From the NCBI RefSeq assembly GCF_015558785.1, contig NZ_JADMOP010000004.1:45707-109706 (forward strand): 64,000 bases of DNA, in the 5' to 3' direction. The DNA is from Collinsella aerofaciens. GTDB taxonomy: Bacteria > Actinomycetota > Coriobacteriia > Coriobacteriales > Coriobacteriaceae. The notes beneath the pieces were generated by a model. That model did not search any database. It saw nothing but the letters and a program-made list of their open reading frames with translations, and was not told the origin of the DNA. Shown here piece by piece: positions 15,872-24,460 of this stretch (the stretch's first letter is position 1; every line of letters begins with the position of its first letter). A program made the translations under genes and the position numbers.

Positions 15872-17182
15872 ATGAGCCAGTTTATCAACAACCCCGAGCA
15901 CACCTTTGGTTTCGATACCCTGCAGCTGCACGTTGGCCAGGAGAGCGCCGATCCTGCATCCGACTCCCGCGCCGTGCCTATCTACCAGACCACGAGCTAT
16001 GTGTTCCGCAACTCCCAGCACGCCGCCGACCGCTTTGGTCTTGCCGACGCCGGTAACATCTACGGCCGTCTGACCAACTCCACCCAGGGCGTCTTCGAGG
16101 ACCGTATCGCCGCCCTCGAGGGTGGCGTGGCAGGTCTTGCCGTCGCCTCCGGTGCTGCTGCCATCACCTATACCCTGCAGGCTCTTGCCCAGGCCGGTGA
16201 CCACGTGGTGGCTCAGAAGACCATCTACGGTGGCTCCTACAACTTGCTGGAGCATACGCTCTCCCAGTTTGGCGTCGAGACCACGTTTGTCGATGCCCAT
16301 AACCTTGAAGAGGTCGAGGGTGCCATCAAGGACAACACCACGGTCATCTATCTCGAGACGCTCGGCAACCCCAACTCCGACATCCCCAACATCGACGCCA
16401 TCTCCGAGATCGCCAAGAAGCACGGTCTGCCGGTTGTCGTCGACAACACCTTCGGCACCCCGTATCTGCTCCGTCCGCTGGAGCATGGTGCCAATATCGT
16501 CGTCCACTCCGCAACCAAGTTCATCGGCGGCCACGGCACCTCGCTGGGCGGTGTGATCGTCGACGGCGGTAACTTCGATTGGAAGGCGAGCGGAAAGTAC
16601 GCCCAGATTGCTGAGCCCAACCCCTCCTACCACGGTGTCTCGTTTGCCGAGGCTGCCGGTCCCGCCGCCTTTGCAACCTATGTCCGCGCTATCCTGCTGC
16701 GTGACGAGGGCGCTTGCATCAGTCCGTTCAACGCCTGGGTCCTGCTCCAGGGCACCGAGACTCTGTCGCTGCGCGTTGACCGTCATGTCGAGAACACCAA
16801 GAAGGTCGTTGAGTTCCTGGCTGGTGACAGCCACGTCGCCAAGGTGAACCACCCGAGCCTGCCTGAGCACCCCGATCACGAGCTCTATCAGAAGTACTTC
16901 CCCCGTGGCGGTGCCTCGATCTTTACCTTTGAGATTAAGGGTGGCCAGGAGGCAGCTTGGAAGTTCATCGATCATCTGCAGGTGTTCTCGCTGCTCGCCA
17001 ACGTGGCCGACGTCAAGTCGCTCGTCGTGCACCCGGCTACCACCACGCACTCCCAGCTCTCTGCCGAGGAGCTCGCCGAGCAGAACATCACGCCCTCCAC
17101 GATCCGTCTTTCCATCGGTACCGAGAACGCCGAGGATATCATTTGGGATCTGAAGCAGGCCTTCGCCGCGCTGGACGAGTAA
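15872..17182 (+). CDS. metY: O-acetylhomoserine sulfhydrylase
   Basis: This 436-aa PLP enzyme makes homocysteine from O-acetylhomoserine and sulfide (direct sulfhydrylation). The PLP Lys sits in HSATKFIGGHG near residue 215; YGRLTNST and the C-terminal SLVVHPATTTHSQL are typical of MetY rather than MetB. The length fits MetY (~430). AAGGAG lies 9 bases upstream. It is preceded by a possible attenuator leader and divergent from a LysR gene, and followed by a strong terminator. Confidence 0.95.
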   Translation: MSQFINNPEHTFGFDTLQLHVGQESADPASDSRAVPIYQTTSYVFRNSQHAADRFGLADAGNIYGRLTNSTQGVFEDRIAALEGGVAGLAVASGAAAITYTLQALAQAGDHVVAQKTIYGGSYNLLEHTLSQFGVETTFVDAHNLEEVEGAIKDNTTVIYLETLGNPNSDIPNIDAISEIAKKHGLPVVVDNTFGTPYLLRPLEHGANIVVHSATKFIGGHGTSLGGVIVDGGNFDWKASGKYAQIAEPNPSYHGVSFAEAAGPAAFATYVRAILLRDEGACISPFNAWVLLQGTETLSLRVDRHVENTKKVVEFLAGDSHVAKVNHPSLPEHPDHELYQKYFPRGGASIFTFEIKGGQEAAWKFIDHLQVFSLLANVADVKSLVVHPATTTHSQLSAEELAEQNITPSTIRLSIGTENAEDIIWDLKQAFAALDE

Positions 17183-17242
17183 GGCGACTTGTGCAAGGAC
17201 CCCTTGCGACTCGATAGGTATAACTGCATAAAATGCCTGCTC

Positions 17243-17284
17243 AAGGCGCCTGTGCGAACAATGGTTGCACAGGCGCCTTATTTG
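17243..17284 (+). terminator. Terminator after metY
   Basis: A perfect 13-bp stem AAGGCGCCTGTGC/GCACAGGCGCCTT with an 11-nt loop is followed by ATTTGC. The T run is weak. Confidence 0.75.
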
Positions 17285-17494
17285 CATAGAGAGGGTGCAA
17301 AAACAGGGTTTTTGACACGCTTTATGCATTCGAGTTGTGGAAAACTCCTGTTGAGAGGATGTGAGTTTTACGCAATTGACGTGCGCCTTTTAAGTAAAAC
17401 CGCAGGTCGCGATTTGCTCGGGGTACTATGCAGCGCGATCGAATCACACGCAGCTCAAACGCAGCAAAAACGCACTACGGAGGTTTCCAGCTAC
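17285..17494 (+). other. Long upstream region of the secreted protein gene
   Basis: About 210 bp with no gene. CTACGGAGG lies before the next ATG. I could not settle on a single promoter; TACTAT at about 17425 is a possible -10. Confidence 0.4.
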
Positions 17495-18268
17495 ATGAGG
17501 ATTGATTCACGAAAACCGAAAACCGCCGCCCTTTCCGCCGCTCTGACCGTGGCACTTTTGGCGGGCGCCGGTGCAACTGATGCCCACGCCGCAACACTGT
17601 CCGATACGGTTGGATCTACTCCGTCCGAGACGACGCTGGTGCAGCCCGTTGACTATCGTGGCGATGGTTATGGTTCCATGCAGGAGTGGAACGCCTCGAT
17701 GGAGGCCAAGCGCGATTCCCTGGAGATGCGCGCTCAGATCATCATGAATATGTATGGCGACTATGCCACCGATGACGAGCGCGCTGTGCTGCAGGGTTGC
17801 ATCGACGGTGCGGGTAGCCTGTTGACGATGGGGGAGGTCGACGCCAAGTCGACCGAGCTCGATGAGCTGCGCGCTGCGCTTGAGGATGCCAAGTGCGAAG
17901 CGCTCGAGGCTGCCGTCGAGGCGGAAGCTGCCGAGGCCGCCCAGGCTTCGTACTACAACGCCGGTTATACTCCGCCTTACGCGTCTGCCGCGTCCTACGC
18001 GAACGGATCGGGCCTGACGCGCTCTGCGGGTGTCAATAACTACAACGGGCGCCGCGAGACCTATTACAGCAGCAATGTGCTTTATCACTATCGCACGGGC
18101 GAATGGACTCAGGATTCTGAGGGCTTCTGGCGCGATTCCGACGGCTATTACGTTGTTGCCGCGGGCGATATGGCCCAGGGCTCGACCTTTACGGGCTCCA
18201 AGGGTGATTGCAAGGTCTATGACTCCGGCTGCGCTGCCGGAACCACCGACTACTACACCGGTTGGTAA
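17495..18268 (+). CDS. Secreted protein of unknown function with aromatic C-terminal module
   Basis: This 257-aa protein starts with a signal peptide (basic RKPK, hydrophobic ALSAALTVALLAGAGA, cleavage after AHA near residue 32). The middle is an Ala/Glu-rich helical segment (about 65-150). The C-terminal ~70 residues are rich in Tyr, Trp and Gly, with TYYSSNVLYHYRTGEWT and two Cys (GDCKVYDSGC) that may form a disulfide. It resembles modules on cell-wall proteins, but I do not recognise a named family. GGAGG precedes ATG. Confidence 0.75.
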   Translation: MRIDSRKPKTAALSAALTVALLAGAGATDAHAATLSDTVGSTPSETTLVQPVDYRGDGYGSMQEWNASMEAKRDSLEMRAQIIMNMYGDYATDDERAVLQGCIDGAGSLLTMGEVDAKSTELDELRAALEDAKCEALEAAVEAEAAEAAQASYYNAGYTPPYASAASYANGSGLTRSAGVNNYNGRRETYYSSNVLYHYRTGEWTQDSEGFWRDSDGYYVVAAGDMAQGSTFTGSKGDCKVYDSGCAAGTTDYYTGW

Positions 18269-18457
18269 TCTGCCATAAGCAAAATAGGCACATGATGGGC
18301 GGGCGTCTTTACTGAGCTTTTAGGCAACGTAAAGCCGCCCGTTCTTTATGTGCGTTCGAGTTAACAGAGCCCTTACCGTGGCGGTACGCTGGGCGTATGG
18401 ATGCGGGGCACACTAGTTCATGAGAAATAAGGTCTTTCTCGTGGAGGAAGTGGTCTT

Positions 18458-18664
18458 GTGAACGCTCGAGATATCGCCGTTGCCGCCATTGCATTGACGC
18501 TTGGTTGCCTTGGTCCTACGGCCGCGCTCGTCGCAGGTGTGCAGGGGTCTTGTGGGGCTGCCTCTATTGTGGTCGGCGCGCTGATCGCGGCCACGCTGCT
18601 GGGAAGCGCAGGCGTGGTTCTTTGCCGCGACGATGAGGACGAGGTGCCGGGGTCGCAACGCTAA
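18458..18664 (+). CDS. Small two-helix membrane protein
   Basis: A 68-aa protein with two hydrophobic segments (about residues 5-27 and 34-55) and an acidic, charged tail CRDDEDEVPG. The GTG start has GGAGGAAG 7 bases upstream, which supports it as a real gene. No family is recognised. Confidence 0.6.
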   Translation: MNARDIAVAAIALTLGCLGPTAALVAGVQGSCGAASIVVGALIAATLLGSAGVVLCRDDEDEVPGSQR

Positions 18665-18705
18665 CTGTTGTGAGATCGGCCGCCGGTCATAGACGAAGAT
18701 GAAGG

Positions 18706-18741
18706 CCGCCGCAGGGGAAAGGTTCCCTTGCGGCGGTTTTG
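18706..18741 (+). terminator. Terminator of the small membrane protein gene
   Basis: A 14-bp stem CCGCCGCAGGGGAA/TTCCCTTGCGGCGG with one G-T pair and a 3-nt loop is followed by TTTT. Confidence 0.85.
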
Positions 18742-18773
18742 CTGTTAAGGCTGTTGAATGCGGCGCGTCGGCG

Positions 18774-19688
18774 CTACCAGCTTTTCTCGATATCGCGGAT
18801 GCGCCGATAGAGCCACTCGTTTTGCGGTGCCTGGATATCGTGTTTGGCTGCGAGGCGGCAGATGGTGCCCGCGAACTCATCAACCTCGGTTTTGCGCCTT
18901 GCGATGCGGTCTTGAGCCATCGAGGGCATACCGGCGGGGTCGATTCCCTCGATGAGGTGCACCATTTGCGTCAGATCTGCCTCGGTCAGCTCAACGTCCT
19001 CGGCGTTGGCAACCGCAAGCGTCTCGCGCATGGCGGAGACAAAACAGCGGCGCTGCTCGGAGCCCGGCTCCGTGGCGCTTCCGTAGGTCCCGCCGTAGGC
19101 CATGCAGGTCTGGTTGATGCCGTCGTTGAGCATGAGTTTGGCCCACATGCGGTGCGCAATGTCGCTCTCGACGGTATGGGCGATGCCGCAGCGCGTATAG
19201 AGCTCGTCGATAGCGGCGACGGTCGCGGGGTCCGTGCCGGCCGCCGCGCCAAAGCGGATCTCGCCCGCATTGGTAAAGGTGAGCGCGCCGTTGAGGAACA
19301 CGGCGTCCATGCCCTGGCAGATACCAAGAACGGTATGCTCCCAGCCAAAGCGTTCGGCAATCTTTTGCTCGCTCGTAATGCCGTTGCATAGCGAGGCGAT
19401 GAGCGTGTTGGGTCCCACGACGCGCTCCATAGTCTTGAGTGCTTGGTCGAGACCGGTGGTCTTGACTGTCAGGATGACCAGATCGGCGGGCGTCGCCTCG
19501 CTGGCGCGGACGGACGTGAGATCGCAGGGCTTGCCGTTGACAGTGAGCGCATCGCCCGCGTGACGCTCAAAACGGGTGTCATCCATAACGTATTCGACGG
19601 CGTCATTGCCGAGGGCCCTGGCAATCATGCTGCCGTAGAGCAGGCCGACGCCGCCCTTGCCGATAAAAGCGACCTTGTTGATCTGCAT
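18774..19688 (-). CDS. panE: 2-dehydropantoate 2-reductase (ketopantoate reductase)
   Basis: This 304-aa NADPH-dependent enzyme makes pantoate for coenzyme A synthesis. The N-terminal dinucleotide motif is GKGGVGLLYG; the catalytic Lys lies in MWAKLMLNDGINQTCMAYGG near residue 177, and the late conserved Glu/Ser region matches ApbA/PanE. I chose the second ATG (MQINKV) because GGAGAG lies 9 bases upstream; the first ATG abuts that site. Some members of this family act on other 2-oxo acids. Confidence 0.88.
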   Translation of the reverse strand: MQINKVAFIGKGGVGLLYGSMIARALGNDAVEYVMDDTRFERHAGDALTVNGKPCDLTSVRASEATPADLVILTVKTTGLDQALKTMERVVGPNTLIASLCNGITSEQKIAERFGWEHTVLGICQGMDAVFLNGALTFTNAGEIRFGAAAGTDPATVAAIDELYTRCGIAHTVESDIAHRMWAKLMLNDGINQTCMAYGGTYGSATEPGSEQRRCFVSAMRETLAVANAEDVELTEADLTQMVHLIEGIDPAGMPSMAQDRIARRKTEVDEFAGTICRLAAKHDIQAPQNEWLYRRIRDIEKSW

Positions 19689-20013
19689 GTGAATCATCTC
19701 TCCATGTAAAAGGCGCCCGCGTAAGGGGCGCCTGATGGATTGTATGCTGCCAGGGTGATTGGTGGGTGCGCGGGGCGGCTGTTATAAAAAAGAAACGTTT
19801 GCCTGGACGCTACGCTGCAGGGCAGACCGCAAAGACATGCGCGTGGTCATGCCCGGCTCCTTTCATCGGGCTTTTTGCTGATGTTAAAGCGGTGCCGTGA
19901 CGGCTCGATTTCTGCTGCGTTACGATACGTTCTCGATTGCGATTCCACGATGATTCGGCTGCGTGACCATTGTGTTTCGCCTTGCCGGGGCGCTGATGGC
20001 GAAGGGAGGGGCC
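19689..20013. other. Divergent intergenic region between panE and an aldo-keto reductase gene
   Basis: It contains a palindrome AGGCGCCC/GGGCGCCT at 19711-19733 and a short stem GCCCG/CGGGC followed by TTTTT at about 19851-19876. No gene is supported. The open frame from 19963 into the reductase has no ribosome binding site. Confidence 0.4.
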
Positions 20014-21201
20014 GTGCAATACCGTGTTGACCCCAAAAGTGGTAACCGAATATCCGCTCTGGGTCTGGGCTGCATGAGGTTTCCCGGTGCGCCGGGACAC
20101 CCCGATGCGAAGACCGCCGACGCTATCATCTCCCGTGCGGTGGAGCAGGGGATTAACTACCTGGACACGGCCTATCTCTATCCCGGCAACGAGGCGTGCA
20201 TGGGCGCTTCGCTTGAACGATTGGGGCTGCGTGACCGGGTGTTGCTGGCGACCAAGTTGCCGCATGCTTCGTGCAAGTGTGCGGAGGATTTCGACCGGTT
20301 CTTCGATGAGCAATTGCGCCGCCTGCGGACCGACCATATCGACTATTACCTCATGCACAACATTACCTCGCCCGCCCAGTGGGAACGTGTGGTGGCGTTG
20401 GGCATCGAGGACTGGATTGCGCGCCAAAAGGCTTCGGGGCGCATTCGCCAGATCGGTTTTTCGTACCACGGCAGTGCGGCGGACTTCCTCACGATGCTCG
20501 ATGCGTATGTGTGGGACTTTTGCCAGATCCAGTACAACTACGCTGGAGAGCGATATCAGGCGGGAACGGCGGGGCTCATGGCCGCCGCCGAGCGAGGTCT
20601 CGCGGTGTTTGTGATGGAGCCGCTTTTGGGCGGACGCTTGGCAGGCAAATTGCCTCCGCGGGCGCGCGCTGTTCTCGATGGTGCATGCGATCGGCATTTG
20701 CATACGCCTGCCGCTTGGGGGCTCTCGTGGGTGTGGAATCATCCCCAGGTGACCATGTTGCTTTCTGGTATGACCGATACCGCGCAAGTGGACGAGAATT
20801 CGTCACTGGCAGACCTCGCGTTGCCGAATTCGATGACGGCCAACCAGCTCGACACGATTGCGCGCGTGTTGATGGAGTTTGAGAAATCGAACCGTGTGCC
20901 CTGCACGGGATGCGGCTACTGCATGCCATGTCCCAAGGGTATTAACATTCCCGGCTGCTTTGCCGCTTACAACGCGAGCTACGCGCACAGCTGGTTTACG
21001 GGGCTGTCTCAATACTTTACGGCGAGCGCGGTGCGCACGAGCGAGCCCAAGCTGGTGAGCAATTGTGTCAAGTGCGGTAAATGCGCACGTCACTGCCCGC
21101 AGCACATCGATATTCCCGAGCGTCTCGACGATGTGCGCCGACGTTTCCAGCCTGGCCCCGTAACGGCCGCGCTTAAAGCCTTTTGCAAAACGCGCTCCTA
21201 A
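20014..21201 (+). CDS. Aldo-keto reductase with C-terminal 4Fe-4S ferredoxin domain
   Basis: This 395-aa cytoplasmic redox enzyme has an aldo-keto reductase barrel (about residues 1-275; catalytic Asp-Tyr in YLDTAYLYPGNE, HIDYYLMHN). A ferredoxin-like tail follows, with CTGCGYCMPCPKGINIP and CVKCGKCARHCPQHIDIP, each able to ligate a 4Fe-4S cluster. Such fusions are common in anaerobes, but their substrates are mostly unknown. The GTG start with GGGAGG upstream was preferred; an ATG at 19996 is the alternative. Confidence 0.9.
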   Translation: MQYRVDPKSGNRISALGLGCMRFPGAPGHPDAKTADAIISRAVEQGINYLDTAYLYPGNEACMGASLERLGLRDRVLLATKLPHASCKCAEDFDRFFDEQLRRLRTDHIDYYLMHNITSPAQWERVVALGIEDWIARQKASGRIRQIGFSYHGSAADFLTMLDAYVWDFCQIQYNYAGERYQAGTAGLMAAAERGLAVFVMEPLLGGRLAGKLPPRARAVLDGACDRHLHTPAAWGLSWVWNHPQVTMLLSGMTDTAQVDENSSLADLALPNSMTANQLDTIARVLMEFEKSNRVPCTGCGYCMPCPKGINIPGCFAAYNASYAHSWFTGLSQYFTASAVRTSEPKLVSNCVKCGKCARHCPQHIDIPERLDDVRRRFQPGPVTAALKAFCKTRS

Positions 21202-21283
21202 TGCCCCTTTTATAACTTGCGGTGGAATAGTTCCTGTTTGCGGCAGAATAGGGGCCAAACAGGAGCTATTCCACCGCAACTGA
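21201..21283. repeat. Palindromic repeat, copy 1
   Basis: The 63-bp palindrome 21217-21279 has 24-bp arms with one G-T pair around the loop CGGCAGAATAGGGGC. The first 29 bp of the unit (ATGCCCCTTTTATAACTTGC onward) are identical to copy 2 at 22368. It ends 16 bp before the next gene's start. The core differs from copy 2 but stays paired. Confidence 0.9.
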
Positions 21284-21294
21284 AGGGGGCTGTC

Positions 21295-22314
21295 GTGGGC
21301 CATCGGGATTCATGTGATGATTTGCGTGAGGTTCGTTGGGGCGTTTTGGGCGCTGGGCGCATTTCGCATCGATTTGCATCGTCGCTCAAGGAGGTGGACG
21401 GGGCACGGCTTGTGGCTGCCGCCGGTCGCACTCCTTCGCATGTTGAGGAGTTTTGCAGGGCGTTTTCGATCGATAGCGCTCACGGCTATGCCTCCGCCGA
21501 CGATAGCGGCGACGCGGCGTATGACGCGCTGCTTGCCGATTCCAATGTCGATGCAATCTACTTGGCTCTTCCGCATGGCATGCATACGCGTTGGGCCTGT
21601 CGCGCGCTGCGCGCCGGAAAGGCCGTGCTGTGCGAAAAGCCGGCCGTTTTGAGTGAGGAAGAGGCTCTCTCGATTGCCTCCACCTCTCGTGAGCGCGGCG
21701 TGCTGTTTATGGAGGCGATGAAGAATCGGTTTTGCCCGATGCGCACTCGCGTGAAGGACTTGCTTGCGTCGGGTGAGCTTGGCCGTATTGTCTCGATTGA
21801 AAGCGTGCAAAAGCTCGATTACGGCGAGCCTCCTTCGGGCTATCTGCTTGATTCGTTGCAGGGCGGCTGTCTATATGACATGGGCTGCTATGCGGTCGGT
21901 TGGTTTGAGGATTTGCTCGCGGGCGCGTGCGAGGTTTCATCCCGTGAAGTTCGCTGGCGTGACGTATCAGGCGGCCGCGTCGATTGGGCCGACGAGATCC
22001 GTATGAGCGTCGGCGGTATACCCATTCATATGGTGTGCGACGGCAAAGCAACATATGAAAGCCGCTTAACGATTGTCTGTGAGCGAGGCTCGTTGGAAAT
22101 CGAGCGTCTCCATCGCCCCGAGCTCGCCCATGTGAAGTATTCCGACGGTCGAACGCTCGAAATAAATGCCCCGTTTGAGATCGATGATTTCTACGGCGAA
22201 ATCCAGCATGCGACCCAGCTCATCCGGGCGGGGAAACTCGAGAGTCCCGTCATGCCCCTTGCCGCCACGCAGCGCTGCGCGCGCATTATCGATGCGATTC
22301 GCTTTAAACTTTAG
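21295..22314 (+). CDS. Gfo/Idh/MocA-family oxidoreductase
   Basis: This 339-aa NAD(P)-dependent oxidoreductase has a Rossmann motif GVLGAGRISHRF, catalytic CEKP near residue 107 and FMEAMKNRFCP, which is typical of the dihydrodiol-dehydrogenase-like branch. The substrate is unknown. The GTG start with GAAGGGGG upstream is used because the earlier ATG lies inside the palindromic repeat. Confidence 0.9.
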   Translation: MGHRDSCDDLREVRWGVLGAGRISHRFASSLKEVDGARLVAAAGRTPSHVEEFCRAFSIDSAHGYASADDSGDAAYDALLADSNVDAIYLALPHGMHTRWACRALRAGKAVLCEKPAVLSEEEALSIASTSRERGVLFMEAMKNRFCPMRTRVKDLLASGELGRIVSIESVQKLDYGEPPSGYLLDSLQGGCLYDMGCYAVGWFEDLLAGACEVSSREVRWRDVSGGRVDWADEIRMSVGGIPIHMVCDGKATYESRLTIVCERGSLEIERLHRPELAHVKYSDGRTLEINAPFEIDDFYGEIQHATQLIRAGKLESPVMPLAATQRCARIIDAIRFKL

Positions 22315-22367
22315 TGCGTGGGGGCATGGCGCCAGCGCCTGGAATGCCTTGGAGGCCTTTGCCCCTG

Positions 22368-22450
22368 ATGCCCCTTTTATAACTTGCGGTGGAATACGGT
22401 CTGTTTGCGCCAAAATAGGGCACCAATAGACCGTATTTCACCGCAACTGA
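22368..22450. repeat. Palindromic repeat, copy 2
   Basis: The palindrome 22384-22446 is 63 bp, the same length as copy 1. The arms pair over 23 bp with two G-T pairs; the loop CGCCAAAATAGGGCAC resembles that of copy 1. The stem core CGGTCT/AGACCG replaces AGTTCC/GGAGCT, so base pairing is kept while sequence changes. It ends 22 bp before nfo. Confidence 0.9.
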
Positions 22451-22467
22451 TGAGGAGGGAGCTGGAG

Positions 22468-23334
22468 ATGCTGACGATCGGGTGTCATCTTTCGACGACG
22501 AAGGGCTATCGGGCAATGGGGGAGACGGCGTTGTCCATTGGCGCCAATACCTTTGCGTTCTTTACGCGCAACCCGCGCGGTGGCAAGGCAAAAGAACTTG
22601 ACATGGATGACGTGGCGGCTCTGCGCGAGCTTATGTCGCAAAACGACTTTGGACCGCTGGTGGCGCATGCCCCGTATACCTACAACCCCTGTTCTGCCAA
22701 AGAGCGGGCGCGCGAGTTCGCCTTGGAGGCTATGGCAGAGGACCTGCGGCGCATGGAGGCGCTGCCCGGCAACTACTACAACTTCCATCCCGGTGCGCAT
22801 GTGGGGCAGGGCTCCGACGCCGGCATTCAGATGATTGTCGACGCCCTGTGTCAGGTGATGTTTGAGGGCCAGCAGACGACGGTGCTGCTCGAGACCATGT
22901 CGGGCAAGGGCACCGAGGTGGGCCGCAGCTTTGAGGAACTGGCGCTCATCATTGAGGGTGTTGCCGGCAAACGCCCCGAGCTGTCGGCCAAGCTGGGCGT
23001 TTGCCTAGACACCTGCCATGTGAGCGATGCCGGCTACGACATCATCCATGATCTGGACGGCGTACTCGACGAGTTCGACCGCGTGGTGGGTATCGATCGC
23101 TTGCATGCCGTACACATCAACGATTCGAAGAACTCTTGTGGCGCCCATAAAGATCGTCACGAGTGCATCGGCAAGGGATACCTTGGCAGCGAGGAATTTG
23201 GTGGAGGTATGCAGGTTATGCAGAATATTGTATCGAATGGCCACTTGCGTTCGCTGCCGTTTATTTTGGAGACTCCGAACGAACTTGCAGGTTATGCAGC
23301 TGAAATTAGACTATTAAGGTCATTGCAGCAGTAA
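22468..23334 (+). CDS. nfo: Deoxyribonuclease IV (AP endonuclease)
   Basis: This 288-aa zinc enzyme cleaves DNA at abasic sites in base excision repair. Family motifs in order: [83 protein letters not shown] and LETP. GAGGAGG precedes the chosen ATG; the longer frame reads into the palindromic repeat. Confidence 0.96.
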   Translation: MLTIGCHLSTTKGYRAMGETALSIGANTFAFFTRNPRGGKAKELDMDDVAALRELMSQNDFGPLVAHAPYTYNPCSAKERAREFALEAMAEDLRRMEALPGNYYNFHPGAHVGQGSDAGIQMIVDALCQVMFEGQQTTVLLETMSGKGTEVGRSFEELALIIEGVAGKRPELSAKLGVCLDTCHVSDAGYDIIHDLDGVLDEFDRVVGIDRLHAVHINDSKNSCGAHKDRHECIGKGYLGSEEFGGGMQVMQNIVSNGHLRSLPFILETPNELAGYAAEIRLLRSLQQ

Positions 23335-23395
23335 TGACTGTCACAAAGTAGAGTATTCCATTCACGTTATGGGTTTGTTTCAATCAGTTTTCTCA

Positions 23396-23424
23396 TTGCA
23401 GATTCGTAATTCCGGGTGCATAAT
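23396..23424 (+). promoter_or_regulatory. Promoter of the amino-acid transporter genes
   Basis: TTGCAG and CATAAT are separated by 17 bp, about 57 bp upstream of the binding-protein start. Confidence 0.6.
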
Positions 23425-23481
23425 AGCCAACAGTTTTTGCAGACCTCTGAATCAAACGAGGTCACCGGAAGGAGACTGATT

Positions 23482-24342
23482 ATGAAGCTGAAGAAGCTTG
23501 GCGCATTTGCCGCCACGGGTGCTATGGCGCTCGCCCTTGCTCTGACGGGCTGCGGTTCGTCCAACGCCACCTCTGGTTCTGATGCCGGTTCCAGCAGCTC
23601 TGACGACGCTAAGGTCGAGAAGGTCGACGGCTCCAAGGAGTACGCGCTCGTCAAGGACGGCACGCTGACCGTCGGCACCTCTGCCGAGTACGCGCCGTTT
23701 GAGTACAAGGATGACAACGGCGACTACCAGGGCTTTGACCTTGAGCTCATCAAGGCTATCGGTGACAAGCTGGGCCTGGATGTCGAGTACGTCAACAATG
23801 ACTTTGACACGCTGGTTCCGGGTGTCGCTTCGGGCGCCAAGTACGACGTCTCCATCGCGGCTATCACCGACACGCCCGAGCGTGAGAAGGAAGTCACTTT
23901 CTCCGATTCCTACTACATGGACGATCAGGCTATCGTGACCAAGGTCGATAACACCGACATCACGGCCGACAACTACAGCGAGAAGCTCAACAACGCCGAC
24001 GCTACCATCATCGTTCAGTCTGGCTCGACCGCCGAGTCTTTTGCCCAGGAGAACTTCCCCAAGGCCAAGATCGTCCCCTACAAGGACGCTACCGAGTGCT
24101 TCAGCGCCCTGCAGTCCGATAAGGGCGACGCCGTAGTCACCAACCGCTCCGTTGCCAGCCAGCTGACCGCCGAGCAGTTCAACACCTGCCAGACCATTAA
24201 GCAGATCAGCACCGGCGAGGAGTACGCCATCGCCATCAACCAGGGTAACACCAAGCTCAAGGAAGACATCAACCAGGCCATCAAGGACCTGACCGACGAC
24301 GGTACCATTGACGCCCTCATGGCTAAGTACAACATCAAGTAA
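23482..24342 (+). CDS. Amino-acid ABC transporter substrate-binding lipoprotein
   Basis: This 286-aa extracellular solute-binding protein (family 3) has the lipobox LTGC near residue 23, so it is anchored by a lipidated Cys, followed by a Ser-rich linker. The mature domain begins LTVGTSAEYAPFEYKDDNGDYQGFDLELIKAIG and contains DTPEREKEVTFSDSYY, typical of polar amino-acid binders. AAGGAG precedes ATG. Permease and ATPase genes follow; a hairpin after this gene may favour excess binding protein. Confidence 0.94.
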   Translation: MKLKKLGAFAATGAMALALALTGCGSSNATSGSDAGSSSSDDAKVEKVDGSKEYALVKDGTLTVGTSAEYAPFEYKDDNGDYQGFDLELIKAIGDKLGLDVEYVNNDFDTLVPGVASGAKYDVSIAAITDTPEREKEVTFSDSYYMDDQAIVTKVDNTDITADNYSEKLNNADATIIVQSGSTAESFAQENFPKAKIVPYKDATECFSALQSDKGDAVVTNRSVASQLTAEQFNTCQTIKQISTGEEYAIAINQGNTKLKEDINQAIKDLTDDGTIDALMAKYNIK

Positions 24343-24364
24343 AATAGCTACTTGATTGCTCGCG

Positions 24365-24397
24365 GGCCCTTTCCGTTTTGGCGGAGAGGGCCTTTGC
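24365..24397 (+). terminator. Attenuating hairpin between binding protein and permease genes
   Basis: An 11-bp stem GGCCCTTTCCG/CGGAGAGGGCC with one G-T pair is followed by only TTT. A partial terminator here would reduce downstream expression. Confidence 0.6.
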
Positions 24398-24460
24398 GCT
24401 TCTCTTGACGGAGAGTATTTCCGTCTCGTTTTGCCGGCAACTTCTACGATAGGAGCCACC

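Noticed and set aside
15689-17329. 546-codon minus-strand open frame opposite metY
   Set aside because: It is the antisense shadow of a GC-rich, well-conserved gene, with no ribosome binding site and a Val/Gly/Asp composition typical of such shadows.
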